A stretch of DNA of 64,000 nt from Alteromonadaceae bacterium M269 (GCA_004353515.1 SMNZ01000006.1:248001-312000), one strand, 5' to 3'. Shown: positions 25,411 to 34,305, counted from the stretch's first letter. Notes: generated by a model not told the origin, from the sequence alone. Translations and numbers: made by a program.

Positions 25411-27153
25411 TTATCCGGCTTTAGCTAAGCTGATGGGTTGAACAACAGGTAAGATAACCTGAGATTCTGCCTTGCCTTCGTTTATCTTTATTTGATAGAT
25501 ATTTCCATCGTAGCTGCTCGCCAGAAAGGTATCACTGCTGTCATTGTACATAGAGGATATGCCCCAGGTTGTCGGGCGGACAGTGTCTAACCAGAGACTC
25601 TGTTGACGGTTGTAAATACAAATTCGTCCACCATAATCGCCGACTGCAATAAAGGAGTCTGATGCGGCGACACATTTCAACGAATTCTTATTGGGCGTAT
25701 CAATAGTGTCACTACAACCATCCTCTTGCCATATCCTTAGCTTTAAATCACGACTAATACTGCAATATTGACCTGCTCCTAGGGTGGCGCAACCATTAGC
25801 TATTTGTGTATGCCCATCCTCCCAGTAAGACGTGACTGCAAGTGTACTGATATTGATGATGGCCGTGGCCCTGTCGGCACTGACCCCCATGATAGTTTTT
25901 CCATCAGATGCAAGACCTTTAATGGCGTTTTTATGCATGTCGATACACTTAACATATTGTAATTTCCCGCCTTGTTCCTTAACGAGAATGATCTCACCTG
26001 TGTATGAGCCGATAGCTGCATAAGGAATACCATCTATCTCAAAGTCGCAACCACAATTTAGTGGGGATCTATGGGTGTAGATAGCTTCACCAGTTTGTGC
26101 ATCATGGACAACGCCCATTTGTCCGCCAGAAATCAGTCTGGATCCGCAGGGGACAATAAAGTTACACAGGCCGTTCATATCAGCTAGGTCTGTGTTATCA
26201 CTCCTTACAATGCCACTATCGCCTACAGTGTAGATAGCATTATTGTTTCGAGTGACGCTATTAATACTTAAGCTTGGTTCGTAGTTCGGTGTACTCCAGC
26301 ACTGGGTGTTAGTGTCGTACTTTGAATAGGTCGAGCCGAAAGTAGCAAAGACAATGGTATGATCGTCTAAAAAAGCACATGAGCGTGGCCAAATGAGAGC
26401 GGGAAGATCAGCTGTTGATAGCTCCGTCAGTGACTGGTTTTCGCCTAGCCAAATCTTCATGGTACGGTCATAGCTTAAGCTGACTAATCTGCCTGTTGCC
26501 TGCGAGTAAACAAGGCGTTTGATACCCGCATTATGGGCTGCAATGGTTTCTACTGAACCGTCAGTTTGAATGATGGTTATCCGACCTTCGTCGTCGCCAG
26601 CAATGATTTCGCCGTTACGCGTAATAACTAAGGTGTCTGTTTCTACGTCATCAAGCTCAATACAGGATAGCTCTTTGCCACTGTCGACACTCCAGCGCCT
26701 AACTGTGCCATCGTCACTACTTGATATGAGCTCAGTACCTTCGGGATTCCAGGTTACCGAAATAACGTCTGCCTGATGGCCCTCATAAGTGCGTGAGAGT
26801 ATGCCGTTTAAATCAAAGACACGAATGAGGTGATCTCTTGAGCAGGTCGCTATTTGGGTCGAATCAGGAGAAAAAGCTACCATTTCCACATCGTCATTAT
26901 GGCCTGTAAGTACGGCTTTTAGTCTGAGAGACGGGATCTCCCAAATCCGCGCAGAATAATCACTACTTGCAGAGGCTAGAAAATGCCCGTTATCGCTGAA
27001 GGTGCATTGATTTGCAAGGTGATCGTGGTGGACTCGCGCAAAAGCCACGTGAGTCTTCGCGTTCCATAGAAGCACTTGATTGTCATAACCTGCTGTAGCC
27101 ACATATTTTTCTGCAATGCTAGCAACACCGCTTATGGGCGCAATATGTTTCAT
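25411..27153 (-). CDS. WD40-repeat protein (ToxC-like)
   Basis: A 580-residue cytoplasmic protein with no signal peptide, made of about 12-14 WD40-like repeats, hence probably two beta-propellers. The clearest repeats lie in the first 240 residues: GHFLASASSDYSARIWEI, GHNDDVEMVAFSPDSTQIA followed by CSRDHLIRVFDL, and GTELISSSDDGTVRRWSV. The second half is more diverged (MGVSADRATAIINI, YCSISRDLKLRIWQE). WD40 proteins are scaffolds. Toxoflavin clusters contain one, ToxC, next to the GTP cyclohydrolase, and the order here is the same. The start overlaps the ribA stop by four bases (ATGA), showing tight coupling. Confidence 0.93.
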   Translation of the reverse strand: MKHIAPISGVASIAEKYVATAGYDNQVLLWNAKTHVAFARVHHDHLANQCTFSDNGHFLASASSDYSARIWEIPSLRLKAVLTGHNDDVEMVAFSPDSTQIATCSRDHLIRVFDLNGILSRTYEGHQADVISVTWNPEGTELISSSDDGTVRRWSVDSGKELSCIELDDVETDTLVITRNGEIIAGDDEGRITIIQTDGSVETIAAHNAGIKRLVYSQATGRLVSLSYDRTMKIWLGENQSLTELSTADLPALIWPRSCAFLDDHTIVFATFGSTYSKYDTNTQCWSTPNYEPSLSINSVTRNNNAIYTVGDSGIVRSDNTDLADMNGLCNFIVPCGSRLISGGQMGVVHDAQTGEAIYTHRSPLNCGCDFEIDGIPYAAIGSYTGEIILVKEQGGKLQYVKCIDMHKNAIKGLASDGKTIMGVSADRATAIINISTLAVTSYWEDGHTQIANGCATLGAGQYCSISRDLKLRIWQEDGCSDTIDTPNKNSLKCVAASDSFIAVGDYGGRICIYNRQQSLWLDTVRPTTWGISSMYNDSSDTFLASSYDGNIYQIKINEGKAESQVILPVVQPISLAKAG

Positions 27154-27773
27154 TCGATGCTCTCCTTAGATAATTTAATTTTATGATTATGTTGAGATTG
27201 CTTCGTCTCTAAATACTTACGGTTTGAATGGCAAACATAGACACCAGTAGGAACCATAGAGTCTACCTCTATGCCGTAGGACTTAAGCTGACTTACTTTG
27301 TCTGGATTATTAGTAAGAAGACGTATTCTTTTTAAGCCGAGTGCTTTTAGCATTTCTGCGGCCGGGGAGAAGTCCCGAGCATCCTCGGGGTATCCAAGTG
27401 ATGTGTTTGCTTCGTAGGTATCGAAACCGAGATCTTGCTGTTTATAAGCATCCATCTTGGCGGCGAATCCAATGCCTCGTCCCTCCTGCCTTAAATACAA
27501 AATGTAGCCACCCAAATTTGATAGAGTCTCAATAGCTTCATTTAGTTGAGGGCCACAATCACACCTCAATGATCCAAATACATCTCCTGTAACGCATTCA
27601 GAGTGGAGTCGAACTAATGGTGATTGTTTATCTTTTTCTTCAACTTCAAAACGAACTGCAAAGTGCTCTTCGTTGTTTTTGAATCCATCAAAGGTGTATA
27701 TTTTACCAATTCTATGAGCGTTTCTTATTGGTATTTCGACACGTTCTCTTATCTTAAGGTTGTTTTTTTCCAT
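27150..27773 (-). CDS. ribA: GTP cyclohydrolase II (ToxB-like)
   Basis: A 207-residue GTP cyclohydrolase II, which converts GTP to the 2,5-diamino-6-ribosylamino-pyrimidinone phosphate, formate and pyrophosphate. Zinc ligands Cys60, Cys71 and Cys73 are seen in HSECVTGDVFGSLRCDCG. LRQEGRGIGFAAKMDAYKQQ carries the catalytic region, and RLLTNNPDKVSQLKSYGIEV matches the C-terminal block. It is a stand-alone enzyme without a RibB domain. It is first in the ten-gene minus-strand run and overlaps the WD40 gene. In this position it corresponds to ToxB, which supplies the pyrimidine precursor for toxoflavin. A GAGG ribosome binding site lies about 10 bases before the ATG. Confidence 0.95.
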   Translation of the reverse strand: MEKNNLKIRERVEIPIRNAHRIGKIYTFDGFKNNEEHFAVRFEVEEKDKQSPLVRLHSECVTGDVFGSLRCDCGPQLNEAIETLSNLGGYILYLRQEGRGIGFAAKMDAYKQQDLGFDTYEANTSLGYPEDARDFSPAAEMLKALGLKRIRLLTNNPDKVSQLKSYGIEVDSMVPTGVYVCHSNRKYLETKQSQHNHKIKLSKESIE

Positions 27774-28249
27774 ATTAGTCTGTCCTCAATTTTGATTGGG
27801 CTATTAGTTTTTTATTGAAACAATTGATTCTATTTTTATTTATTTGAAATTATTGTTTCTTAATTCTTATATCAACTCCATTTCCTTTTATCTGTTTCTT
27901 ATGCTTTTTGTATATGGATTTGGTAGCTTGTTTTTGTAAATTTACTTTTTGTTTCTCTATTAATGATCAAATTATTTTTAATTATTTTTTTTATTTGGGT
28001 TAATTAAATATTAATGCTAAGTAAATTATTTGTCAGGAGCAATAGGGTTTTTGAAATGATTTTTTAATTTTTATGTATTTTGTTGCTTATTTGTTACATT
28101 TTGTTTAGCAATACGTGGCTGCTTCTTCTAAGACGTGAAACTGATTAGCGGACCTGCTTTGGGGATAGGAGAAAAAAGGTACAAGTCGGATGAGTCTTTA
28201 TGCTATGTTTTTGACCATACATTAAGTCACTCTCTATCAGGACGTTTTA
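27774..28249. promoter_or_regulatory. AT-rich divergent intergenic region
   Basis: About 480 bases without a credible gene, very AT-rich, between the ribA-led cluster (minus) and the glycerol transporter operon (plus). It should hold both promoters. An inverted repeat GAAACAAT (27817-27824) / ATTGTTTC (27852-27859) lies about 45-85 bases upstream of ribA and could be an operator. I looked for the conserved FMN riboswitch core that often precedes rib genes and did not see it. Confidence 0.5.
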
Positions 28250-29386
28250 TTGTCACTGAAACTCGAAAATATTAATCGCACGGTTAACGGTGAAGTTTAT
28301 CTCAAAGATATTAATTTGACCTTGGAGCCAGGGCGATTAAATGTACTTCTGGGTCGGACCCTTTCAGGCAAAACTTCTCTACTTAGGTTGATTGCTGGAC
28401 TAGATAAGCCTGATAGCGGCAAAGTCTTTAGTCGAGATCAAGATGTGACCGGGCTATCGGTGCAGAAGCGTAATGTTGGTATGGTTTACCAGCAATTCAT
28501 TAATTACCCCAATCTAACAGTTTACGACAATATTGCCTCGCCACTGAAATTAGCAAAAGTTGATAAAGCGACTATTGATAGACAGGTTAGAGATATTGCC
28601 GAAAGACTGAGTATTAGCCAGTTTTTATCTCGATTCCCACTAGAACTCTCGGGAGGACAACAGCAGCGTACAGCATTGGCACGCGCTTTAGTCAAAGATG
28701 CGGACGTTGTGTTACTTGATGAGCCGTTGGCGAATCTTGATTACAAACTTCGTGAGTCTCTGAGAGCGGATTTACGTGATCTTTTTACTCAACGTAATAG
28801 TGTTGTCGTTTATGCCACAACAGAAGCGCAAGAAGCATTGGCTTTAGGTGGACATTCTGTGTTGTTACATGAAGGACAGGTACTTCAGAGTGGGCCCACG
28901 GCAGAACAATTTAGACAACCGGTGAATCTCAATTCAGCCAACTTGTTTAGCGAACCTCCACTCAACACTTTGATGGGGATTAAACAGGGTGGTGAATTAC
29001 GGCTGGCTGGTTTGCCTGCGGTAGTCACTCTCTCAGAACATTTGAAAGCTTTGCCGGATGGCGAATATTTGTTTGCATGGCGTCCCACAGATGCAAGTTT
29101 AGTTGCCAAGAGTGAGCATGACATTGAGTTATTACTGGATGTTGATGTGGCCGAAATTAGTGCGTCGGAATCCTTTATTCATACTCATTATCGCGTTGGA
29201 CAAAGCACTGAAAACCATAGTTGGGTTTGGCAAATACAGGGTGTTCACAATCTTCCTAATGATGACAAGATTAGATTGCATTTGAGCAGTCAGAAGCTAT
29301 TTGTTTTTGCAGCGGATGGGAAGTGTGTTGCATCACCTCAGTCGAAACTCTCTGAGCTCTCTATTCTAGGAGACGAGTGTGGCTGA
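28250..29386 (+). CDS. glpS: glycerol ABC transporter ATPase GlpS
   Basis: A 378-residue ABC ATPase of the UgpC/MalK-like group. Walker A is GRTLSGKT, the Q-loop is in MVYQQFINYPNLTVYDN, the signature is LSGGQQQRTALARAL and Walker B is VVLLDEPLANLDY. The last 130 residues form a regulatory TOBE-like region. The start is TTG with an AGGAC site upstream. It is the first of six tightly packed genes whose types match the glycerol ABC system (glpSTPQ, a DUF2160 protein and glpV) described in Rhizobium leguminosarum. It overlaps the second ATPase gene by eight bases. The call rests on the operon context and family, not on a measured similarity. Confidence 0.88.
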   Translation: MSLKLENINRTVNGEVYLKDINLTLEPGRLNVLLGRTLSGKTSLLRLIAGLDKPDSGKVFSRDQDVTGLSVQKRNVGMVYQQFINYPNLTVYDNIASPLKLAKVDKATIDRQVRDIAERLSISQFLSRFPLELSGGQQQRTALARALVKDADVVLLDEPLANLDYKLRESLRADLRDLFTQRNSVVVYATTEAQEALALGGHSVLLHEGQVLQSGPTAEQFRQPVNLNSANLFSEPPLNTLMGIKQGGELRLAGLPAVVTLSEHLKALPDGEYLFAWRPTDASLVAKSEHDIELLLDVDVAEISASESFIHTHYRVGQSTENHSWVWQIQGVHNLPNDDKIRLHLSSQKLFVFAADGKCVASPQSKLSELSILGDECG

Positions 29387-30488
29387 AATTGTTTTGAATA
29401 ACCTGGCTCATAGTTATTTACCCAATCCAGAATCTGAGCAGGAATTCGCCTTGCGGGAGCTGACGCACCGTTGGAAGCAAGGCGGAGCTTATGCGTTGTT
29501 GGGGCCATCGGGCTGCGGGAAATCAACTTTATTGAATATCATTTCAGGCTTGTTACAACCTTCTCAAGGGCAAGTGCTATTTGATGGCAATGAAGTCAAC
29601 GAACTGTCACCCAAAGAGCGTAATATCGCCCAAGTTTTCCAATTCCCTGTCGTTTATGGTGGCATGACTGTGTTCGATAATCTGGCGTTCCCGCTCAGAA
29701 ATATCAAGGCACCCAAAGCACAGATAAAACAAAAAGTGCAGGAAGTTGCTGAGTTAATGGAACTCACCGATGTACTGAAGAAAAAAGCCAATAATCTCAG
29801 TGCAGACCAAAAGCAAAAAATATCTATGGCGCGTGGATTAGTGCGCGAAGATGTTTCTGCCATTTTATTTGATGAGCCTTTAACCGTTATCGACCCTCAT
29901 TTGAAATGGAAGTTGAGGCGCAAGCTAAAGCAAATTCACGAGCAGCTGAATATCACTATGTTGTATGTGACACACGATCAACTCGAAGCTGCTACCTTTG
30001 CTGACGAAATTGCGGTGATGTACCAAGGTAAAATTGTACAGTTTGGTACACCGCAATCTTTATTCGAAAAGCCTAACCACACTTTTGTTGGCTATTTTAT
30101 TGGTAGTCCAGGCATGAACTTTATTCCGGTCTCTTGGGAGCAAGGAGAATGTCGTTTCGGTAATCAAACGGTTACGCTGACTGAACAACAAGAAGCTGCT
30201 CTCAACGCAACACCAAGTACGAATCTAAAAATTGGTATTCGTCCTGAGTTTGTTCAACTGGCGACTTCTCAAGAACGAATTGAGCACTCGCTTCAGGCTG
30301 AGTGCATTCATATTGAAGACTATGGCACCTATTCATTGGCGACCTTAATGCTTGATGAGCACAAAATCATTATGCGTGTTGAAGAAGGTGAGCGGATCGC
30401 TATTGGGCATGTAAGTATTCACTTCCCGAACGAGAGCTTAAAACTCTATATTGATGAATACCTAGCTGGGGAGGTAGTCAGTGAATAA
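29379..30488 (+). CDS. glpT: glycerol ABC transporter ATPase GlpT
   Basis: A 369-residue ABC ATPase with Walker A GPSGCGKS, Q-loop IAQVFQFPVVYGGMTVFDN and Walker B AILFDEPLTVIDPHLKW, followed by a C-terminal TOBE-like region. Its signature motif is degenerate (NLSADQKQKISMARGL instead of LSGGQ), while the partner GlpS keeps the standard one. The transporter therefore likely has one canonical and one degenerate ATP site, as in other heterodimeric ABC systems. It overlaps both neighbours by eight bases. The name denotes the ABC subunit, not the glycerol-3-phosphate antiporter also called GlpT. Confidence 0.87.
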   Translation: MAEIVLNNLAHSYLPNPESEQEFALRELTHRWKQGGAYALLGPSGCGKSTLLNIISGLLQPSQGQVLFDGNEVNELSPKERNIAQVFQFPVVYGGMTVFDNLAFPLRNIKAPKAQIKQKVQEVAELMELTDVLKKKANNLSADQKQKISMARGLVREDVSAILFDEPLTVIDPHLKWKLRRKLKQIHEQLNITMLYVTHDQLEAATFADEIAVMYQGKIVQFGTPQSLFEKPNHTFVGYFIGSPGMNFIPVSWEQGECRFGNQTVTLTEQQEAALNATPSTNLKIGIRPEFVQLATSQERIEHSLQAECIHIEDYGTYSLATLMLDEHKIIMRVEEGERIAIGHVSIHFPNESLKLYIDEYLAGEVVSE

Positions 30489-31350
30489 AACTCCGAACAA
30501 TAAAGCTTGGTGGCTGGTATTACCGGTATTTTTGCTGGTGGCTTTCTCTGCACTGATCCCATTGATGACAGTGGTTAATTATTCGGTGCAGGATATTTTT
30601 GATCAAAACACGGCTTACTTCGTTGGGATTGAGTGGTATCAAGAGATCTTGCAAGACGAGCGTTTACGAGAGTCTTTATTCCGTCAGTTTGGCTTTTCAT
30701 TTGCCGTGCTCGCTATTGAAATTCCGTTAGGTATTTTTGTCGCACTGACAATGCCCAAGCAAGGCTGGCAGGCATCGGTAAGTTTGATTTTATTAGCTCT
30801 GCCGTTACTGATCCCCTGGAATGTTGTTGGCACTATTTGGCAAGTATTTGCGCGTGGCGATATTGGTTTGTTCGGTTGGGGCTTAAATTCATTAGGCGTC
30901 GACTATAACTACACCGCAAACTCGGTTGATGCTTGGCTAACTGTGTTATTGATGGATGTATGGCATTGGACGTCTTTGGTGGCGTTGCTTTGTTATTCAG
31001 GGCTTCGCGCTATTCCCGAAGCTTATTATCAAGCTGCCCAGATTGACCGAGCTTCAAGTTGGTCAATTTTTCGGTACATCCAAATGCCTAAGCTGAAAGG
31101 TGTATTGGTGATTGCAGTGCTATTGCGATTCATGGACAGCTTTATGATTTATACCGAGCCCTTTGTTTTGACTGGTGGTGGGCCAGGTAGCTCGACAACC
31201 TTCTTAAGCCAAACCTTAGCACAAATGGCGATTGGACAGTTTGACTTAGGTCCAGCTGCGGCGTTTTCGTTGATTTACTTCCTGATTGTATTGCTGCTGT
31301 CCTGGTTGTTCTTCACGACCATTACGCATATGGATAAGGACAAATCATGA
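30481..31350 (+). CDS. glpP: glycerol ABC transporter permease GlpP
   Basis: A 289-residue inner-membrane permease of the MalF/UgpA type with six hydrophobic segments. The EAA loop is visible as EAYYQAAQIDRASSWSIFRYIQMPKL, which docks with the ATPases. It overlaps the preceding ATPase by eight bases and the next permease by four (ATGA). Together the two permeases form the channel of the importer. Confidence 0.9.
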   Translation: MNKTPNNKAWWLVLPVFLLVAFSALIPLMTVVNYSVQDIFDQNTAYFVGIEWYQEILQDERLRESLFRQFGFSFAVLAIEIPLGIFVALTMPKQGWQASVSLILLALPLLIPWNVVGTIWQVFARGDIGLFGWGLNSLGVDYNYTANSVDAWLTVLLMDVWHWTSLVALLCYSGLRAIPEAYYQAAQIDRASSWSIFRYIQMPKLKGVLVIAVLLRFMDSFMIYTEPFVLTGGGPGSSTTFLSQTLAQMAIGQFDLGPAAAFSLIYFLIVLLLSWLFFTTITHMDKDKS

Positions 31351-32168
31351 GCATCATTCGAGAAAAGGGGAGTAAGCGCAAAGCGTTGGGCTTGATAGCT
31401 TATATGGTGTTTGTTTTATTGCCGATTTACTGGCTACTGAATATGTCCTTCAAAACTAATGAGGAAATATTGAGTGGTTTAACCTTATGGCCTAACGACT
31501 TCACTTTCGATAACTACATCACTATTTTTACCGATGCTAGCTGGTATATGGGTTACGTGAATTCGATGACTTATGTCGCCATGAATATGGTGATTACGCT
31601 ATTGGTTGCGTTGCCAGCGGCTTACGCATTTAGTCGTTACAAGTTCGTCGGTGACAAGCATCTTTTCTTCTGGTTACTCAGTAATCGTATGGCGCCACCT
31701 GCAGTGTTTCTATTGCCTTTTTTCCAGCTCTATTCGTCTGTTGGTTTGTTCGACACCCATTTGGCTGTTGCACTGGCGCATTGTCTGTTTAGCATTCCGT
31801 TGGCTGTGTGGATTTTGGAAGGCTTTATGTCAGGCGTTCCCAGAGAGATAGATGAAACTGCCTATATTGATGGTTACAGCTTTTCGCGGTTTTTTATCAC
31901 TATTTTTATTCCGATGATACGCTCAGGTATCGGTGTAACCGCCTTCTTTAGTTTTATGTTTTCTTGGGTCGAGTTGCTATTGGCGCGCACGCTAACCTCT
32001 GTTGAAGCTAAACCGATTTCTGCGATTATGACACGTACCGTTGGTGCTACTGGCATTGACTGGGGTGTTCTCGCGGCCGCTGGTGTTTTGACTATTATTC
32101 CGGGCGTGTTGGTGATTTGGTTTGTTCGTAACCACGTTGCTAAGGGCTTTGCCCTAGGCAGGGTTTGA
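31347..32168 (+). CDS. glpQ: glycerol ABC transporter permease GlpQ
   Basis: A 273-residue inner-membrane permease of the MalG/UgpE type with six membrane segments. The EAA loop is EIDETAYIDGYSFSRFFITIFIPM. The start forms an ATGA overlap with the GlpP stop. The name is that of the ABC subunit and should not be confused with the glycerophosphodiester phosphodiesterase also called GlpQ. Confidence 0.9.
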   Translation: MSIIREKGSKRKALGLIAYMVFVLLPIYWLLNMSFKTNEEILSGLTLWPNDFTFDNYITIFTDASWYMGYVNSMTYVAMNMVITLLVALPAAYAFSRYKFVGDKHLFFWLLSNRMAPPAVFLLPFFQLYSSVGLFDTHLAVALAHCLFSIPLAVWILEGFMSGVPREIDETAYIDGYSFSRFFITIFIPMIRSGIGVTAFFSFMFSWVELLLARTLTSVEAKPISAIMTRTVGATGIDWGVLAAAGVLTIIPGVLVIWFVRNHVAKGFALGRV

Positions 32169-32178
32169 GGAGCTTGCT

Positions 32179-32454
32179 ATGTTGAATTGGATGGCTTGGA
32201 CTCAACCTACTGCGCTGTTTTTCGGTGCTATTGCATTGATTCTTATTTCGATGACAGTTTGGGAAATCAAACGTCCTTGTGTTGAACGTAAGGGTTTCAT
32301 ACCCATAACGACAACGCGCGGTGATCGCTTGTTTATCGGTTTGTTGAGTAGTGCTTTTATCCACCTAATTGCCATTGCAACGACAGAGGTGAGTTTGTAT
32401 TGGGTGTTGGGTGCTTGTATTGTTTGGTTAATAAGCTTGTTGAGATTTGGTTAA
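32179..32454 (+). CDS. small membrane protein, DUF2160 (glycerol ABC operon)
   Basis: A 91-residue protein with three hydrophobic segments (about residues 10-25, 52-68 and 70-88) and a short loop with RKGFIPITTTRGDRLFIG. This fits DUF2160, a small protein found between the permease and binding-protein genes of glycerol ABC operons; I believe it is the subunit called GlpU there. It sits 10 bases after the permease gene and right before the binding protein. An accessory subunit of the importer is likely. Confidence 0.8.
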   Translation: MLNWMAWTQPTALFFGAIALILISMTVWEIKRPCVERKGFIPITTTRGDRLFIGLLSSAFIHLIAIATTEVSLYWVLGACIVWLISLLRFG

Positions 32455-32457
32455 TTG

Positions 32458-34170
32458 ATGATGAAATTACATAAAAGTGTTGTTGCTGTTGGTGTTGCTT
32501 TAGCGTGTTTCGCTGCAAATGTATCCGCTGATGAAGCAGCAGCAAAAACTTGGTTAGAAAAAGAGTTTACGCAATCAACATTAACACCTGAACAACAGCT
32601 CGAGGAGATGCGCTGGTTTATTAAAGTGGCTGAGTCTTTTAAAGGTATGTCGATCAATGTGGTATCTGAAACCATAGCCACACATGAGTATGAATCGACC
32701 GTGCTAGCCAAAGCATTTACTGAAATTACAGGCATCAATATCACACACGACTTGATTCAAGAAGGTGATGTGGTTGAGAAACTACAAACGCAAATGCAGT
32801 CGGGGCGCAATATCTACGATGCCTACATTAATGATTCAGACTTGATCGGTACGCACTTTAGGTACGGTAAAGCTGTTGCTATCTCAGATATGATGGCAGG
32901 CGACGCCAAAGACTACACATTACCTACATTAGACCTCGAAGATTTTATTGGTCTTAGCTTTACCACTGGACCTGACGGTAAGGTCTATCAACTGCCAGAC
33001 CAACAGTTCGCCAACCTCTATTGGTTTAGAGCCGATTGGTTTGAGCGTGACGACTTGAAAGCGCAGTTTAAGCAACGTTATGGTTATGACCTAGGAGTGC
33101 CTGTTAATTGGTCTGCCTATGAGGATATCGCCGAGTTCTTCACTAAGCATGTAAAAACCATTGATGGTGAACCTGTATATGGTCATATGGATTATGGTAA
33201 GAAAGACCCATCGCTAGGTTGGCGCTTTACTGATGCCTGGTTCTCAATGGCGGGTGCTGGTGATGCAGGTATTCCAAATGGTGTTCCGGTAGATGAATGG
33301 GGTATTAGAGTCGAAGGTTGTCGTCCGGTCGGGTCCAGCGTTACGCGGGGAGGAGCCACTAACGGCCCTGCTGCGGTTTATGCGACGCAAAAATATGTGG
33401 ACTGGCTACGAGATTATGCACCGCCTGAAGCTCAAGGTATGACATTCTCTGAAGCAGGGCCAGTGCCGTCACAAGGTAACATAGCACAGCAGATCTTCTG
33501 GTATACCGCCTTCACTGCAAGTATGAATAAAAAAGGGCTTCCGGTTGTTAATGAAGACGGAACGCCAAAGTGGCGTATGGCACCGTCACCCAAAGGACCC
33601 TATTGGCAAGAAGGAATGAAGCTCGGTTATCAAGATGCGGGTGCGTGGACATTCTTAGATTCTACACCAGCTAAAAGGCGTTTAGCTGCTTGGTTGTATG
33701 CACAATTTACCGTTTCAAAAACCGTTTCTTTAAAGAAAACCTTAGTGGGCTTAACACCGATTCGTGAGTCAGATATTGAGTCTCAAGCCATGACAGATGC
33801 TGCTCCACAATTAGGTGGTTTGGTGGAGTTTTACCGTAGCCCGGCGCGTAAGCAATGGACGCCAACAGGTACCAATGTGCCTGACTATCCGAAGTTGGCT
33901 CAGCTATGGTGGAAGCATATTGCAGAAGTGGCTAGTGGTGAAACTACAGCGCAGAAAGCGTTGGATAATCTCGCCAAGGACCAAGATCGCGTATTGCAAC
34001 GACTTGAACGCGCTAAAGTACAAGGTGAATGTGGGCCGAAGCTCAACCGCCCTCAGAGTGCTGAACATTGGTTAAATCAACCAGGAGCACCGAAAGCAAA
34101 ATTAGCCAATGAGAAACCTCAGGGCCAAACCATTGCTTACGATGAGCTGTTAAAAAGTTGGCAAAATTAA
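32458..34170 (+). CDS. glpV: glycerol ABC transporter substrate-binding protein GlpV
   Basis: A roughly 570-residue periplasmic protein with a signal peptide ending at ANVSA. It is longer than usual sugar-binding proteins. Typical GlpV-like stretches are TATHEYESTVLAKAFTEITG near the start of the mature lobe, NIYDAYINDSDLIGTHFRYG, RFTDAWFSMAGAGDAGIPNG and the late WRMAPSPKGPYWQEGMKLGY. ATG 32458 or 32461 is the start; the first follows the previous stop by three bases. It captures glycerol in the periplasm for GlpP/GlpQ. No glycerol kinase or dehydrogenase gene accompanies it in the window. Confidence 0.9.
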   Translation: MMKLHKSVVAVGVALACFAANVSADEAAAKTWLEKEFTQSTLTPEQQLEEMRWFIKVAESFKGMSINVVSETIATHEYESTVLAKAFTEITGINITHDLIQEGDVVEKLQTQMQSGRNIYDAYINDSDLIGTHFRYGKAVAISDMMAGDAKDYTLPTLDLEDFIGLSFTTGPDGKVYQLPDQQFANLYWFRADWFERDDLKAQFKQRYGYDLGVPVNWSAYEDIAEFFTKHVKTIDGEPVYGHMDYGKKDPSLGWRFTDAWFSMAGAGDAGIPNGVPVDEWGIRVEGCRPVGSSVTRGGATNGPAAVYATQKYVDWLRDYAPPEAQGMTFSEAGPVPSQGNIAQQIFWYTAFTASMNKKGLPVVNEDGTPKWRMAPSPKGPYWQEGMKLGYQDAGAWTFLDSTPAKRRLAAWLYAQFTVSKTVSLKKTLVGLTPIRESDIESQAMTDAAPQLGGLVEFYRSPARKQWTPTGTNVPDYPKLAQLWWKHIAEVASGETTAQKALDNLAKDQDRVLQRLERAKVQGECGPKLNRPQSAEHWLNQPGAPKAKLANEKPQGQTIAYDELLKSWQN

Positions 34171-34176
34171 AACCTA

Positions 34177-34226
34177 ACTGTTCAGCGAGACTTGCCAAAT
34201 CGCTTAATTTCTGGGCTCTGAACAGT
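34177..34226 (+). terminator. inverted repeat after glpV
   Basis: Nine-base arms ACTGTTCAG and CTGAACAGT, separated by 32 bases, start just after the glpV stop. The structure could stabilise or end the glp transcript, though there is no immediate T-run. It is labelled terminator tentatively. Confidence 0.4.
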
Positions 34227-34305
34227 CACAAGGGTATGCTGAACAATTACATTAAAATAATTAAGACAGTTAATCAGAAAATTATAAAAAGAAGAGAAAA
34301 ACAAA

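Noticed and set aside
27774-28249. FMN riboswitch upstream of ribA
   Set aside because: The conserved RFN core is not visible; the region is AT-rich without its GC-rich paired elements.
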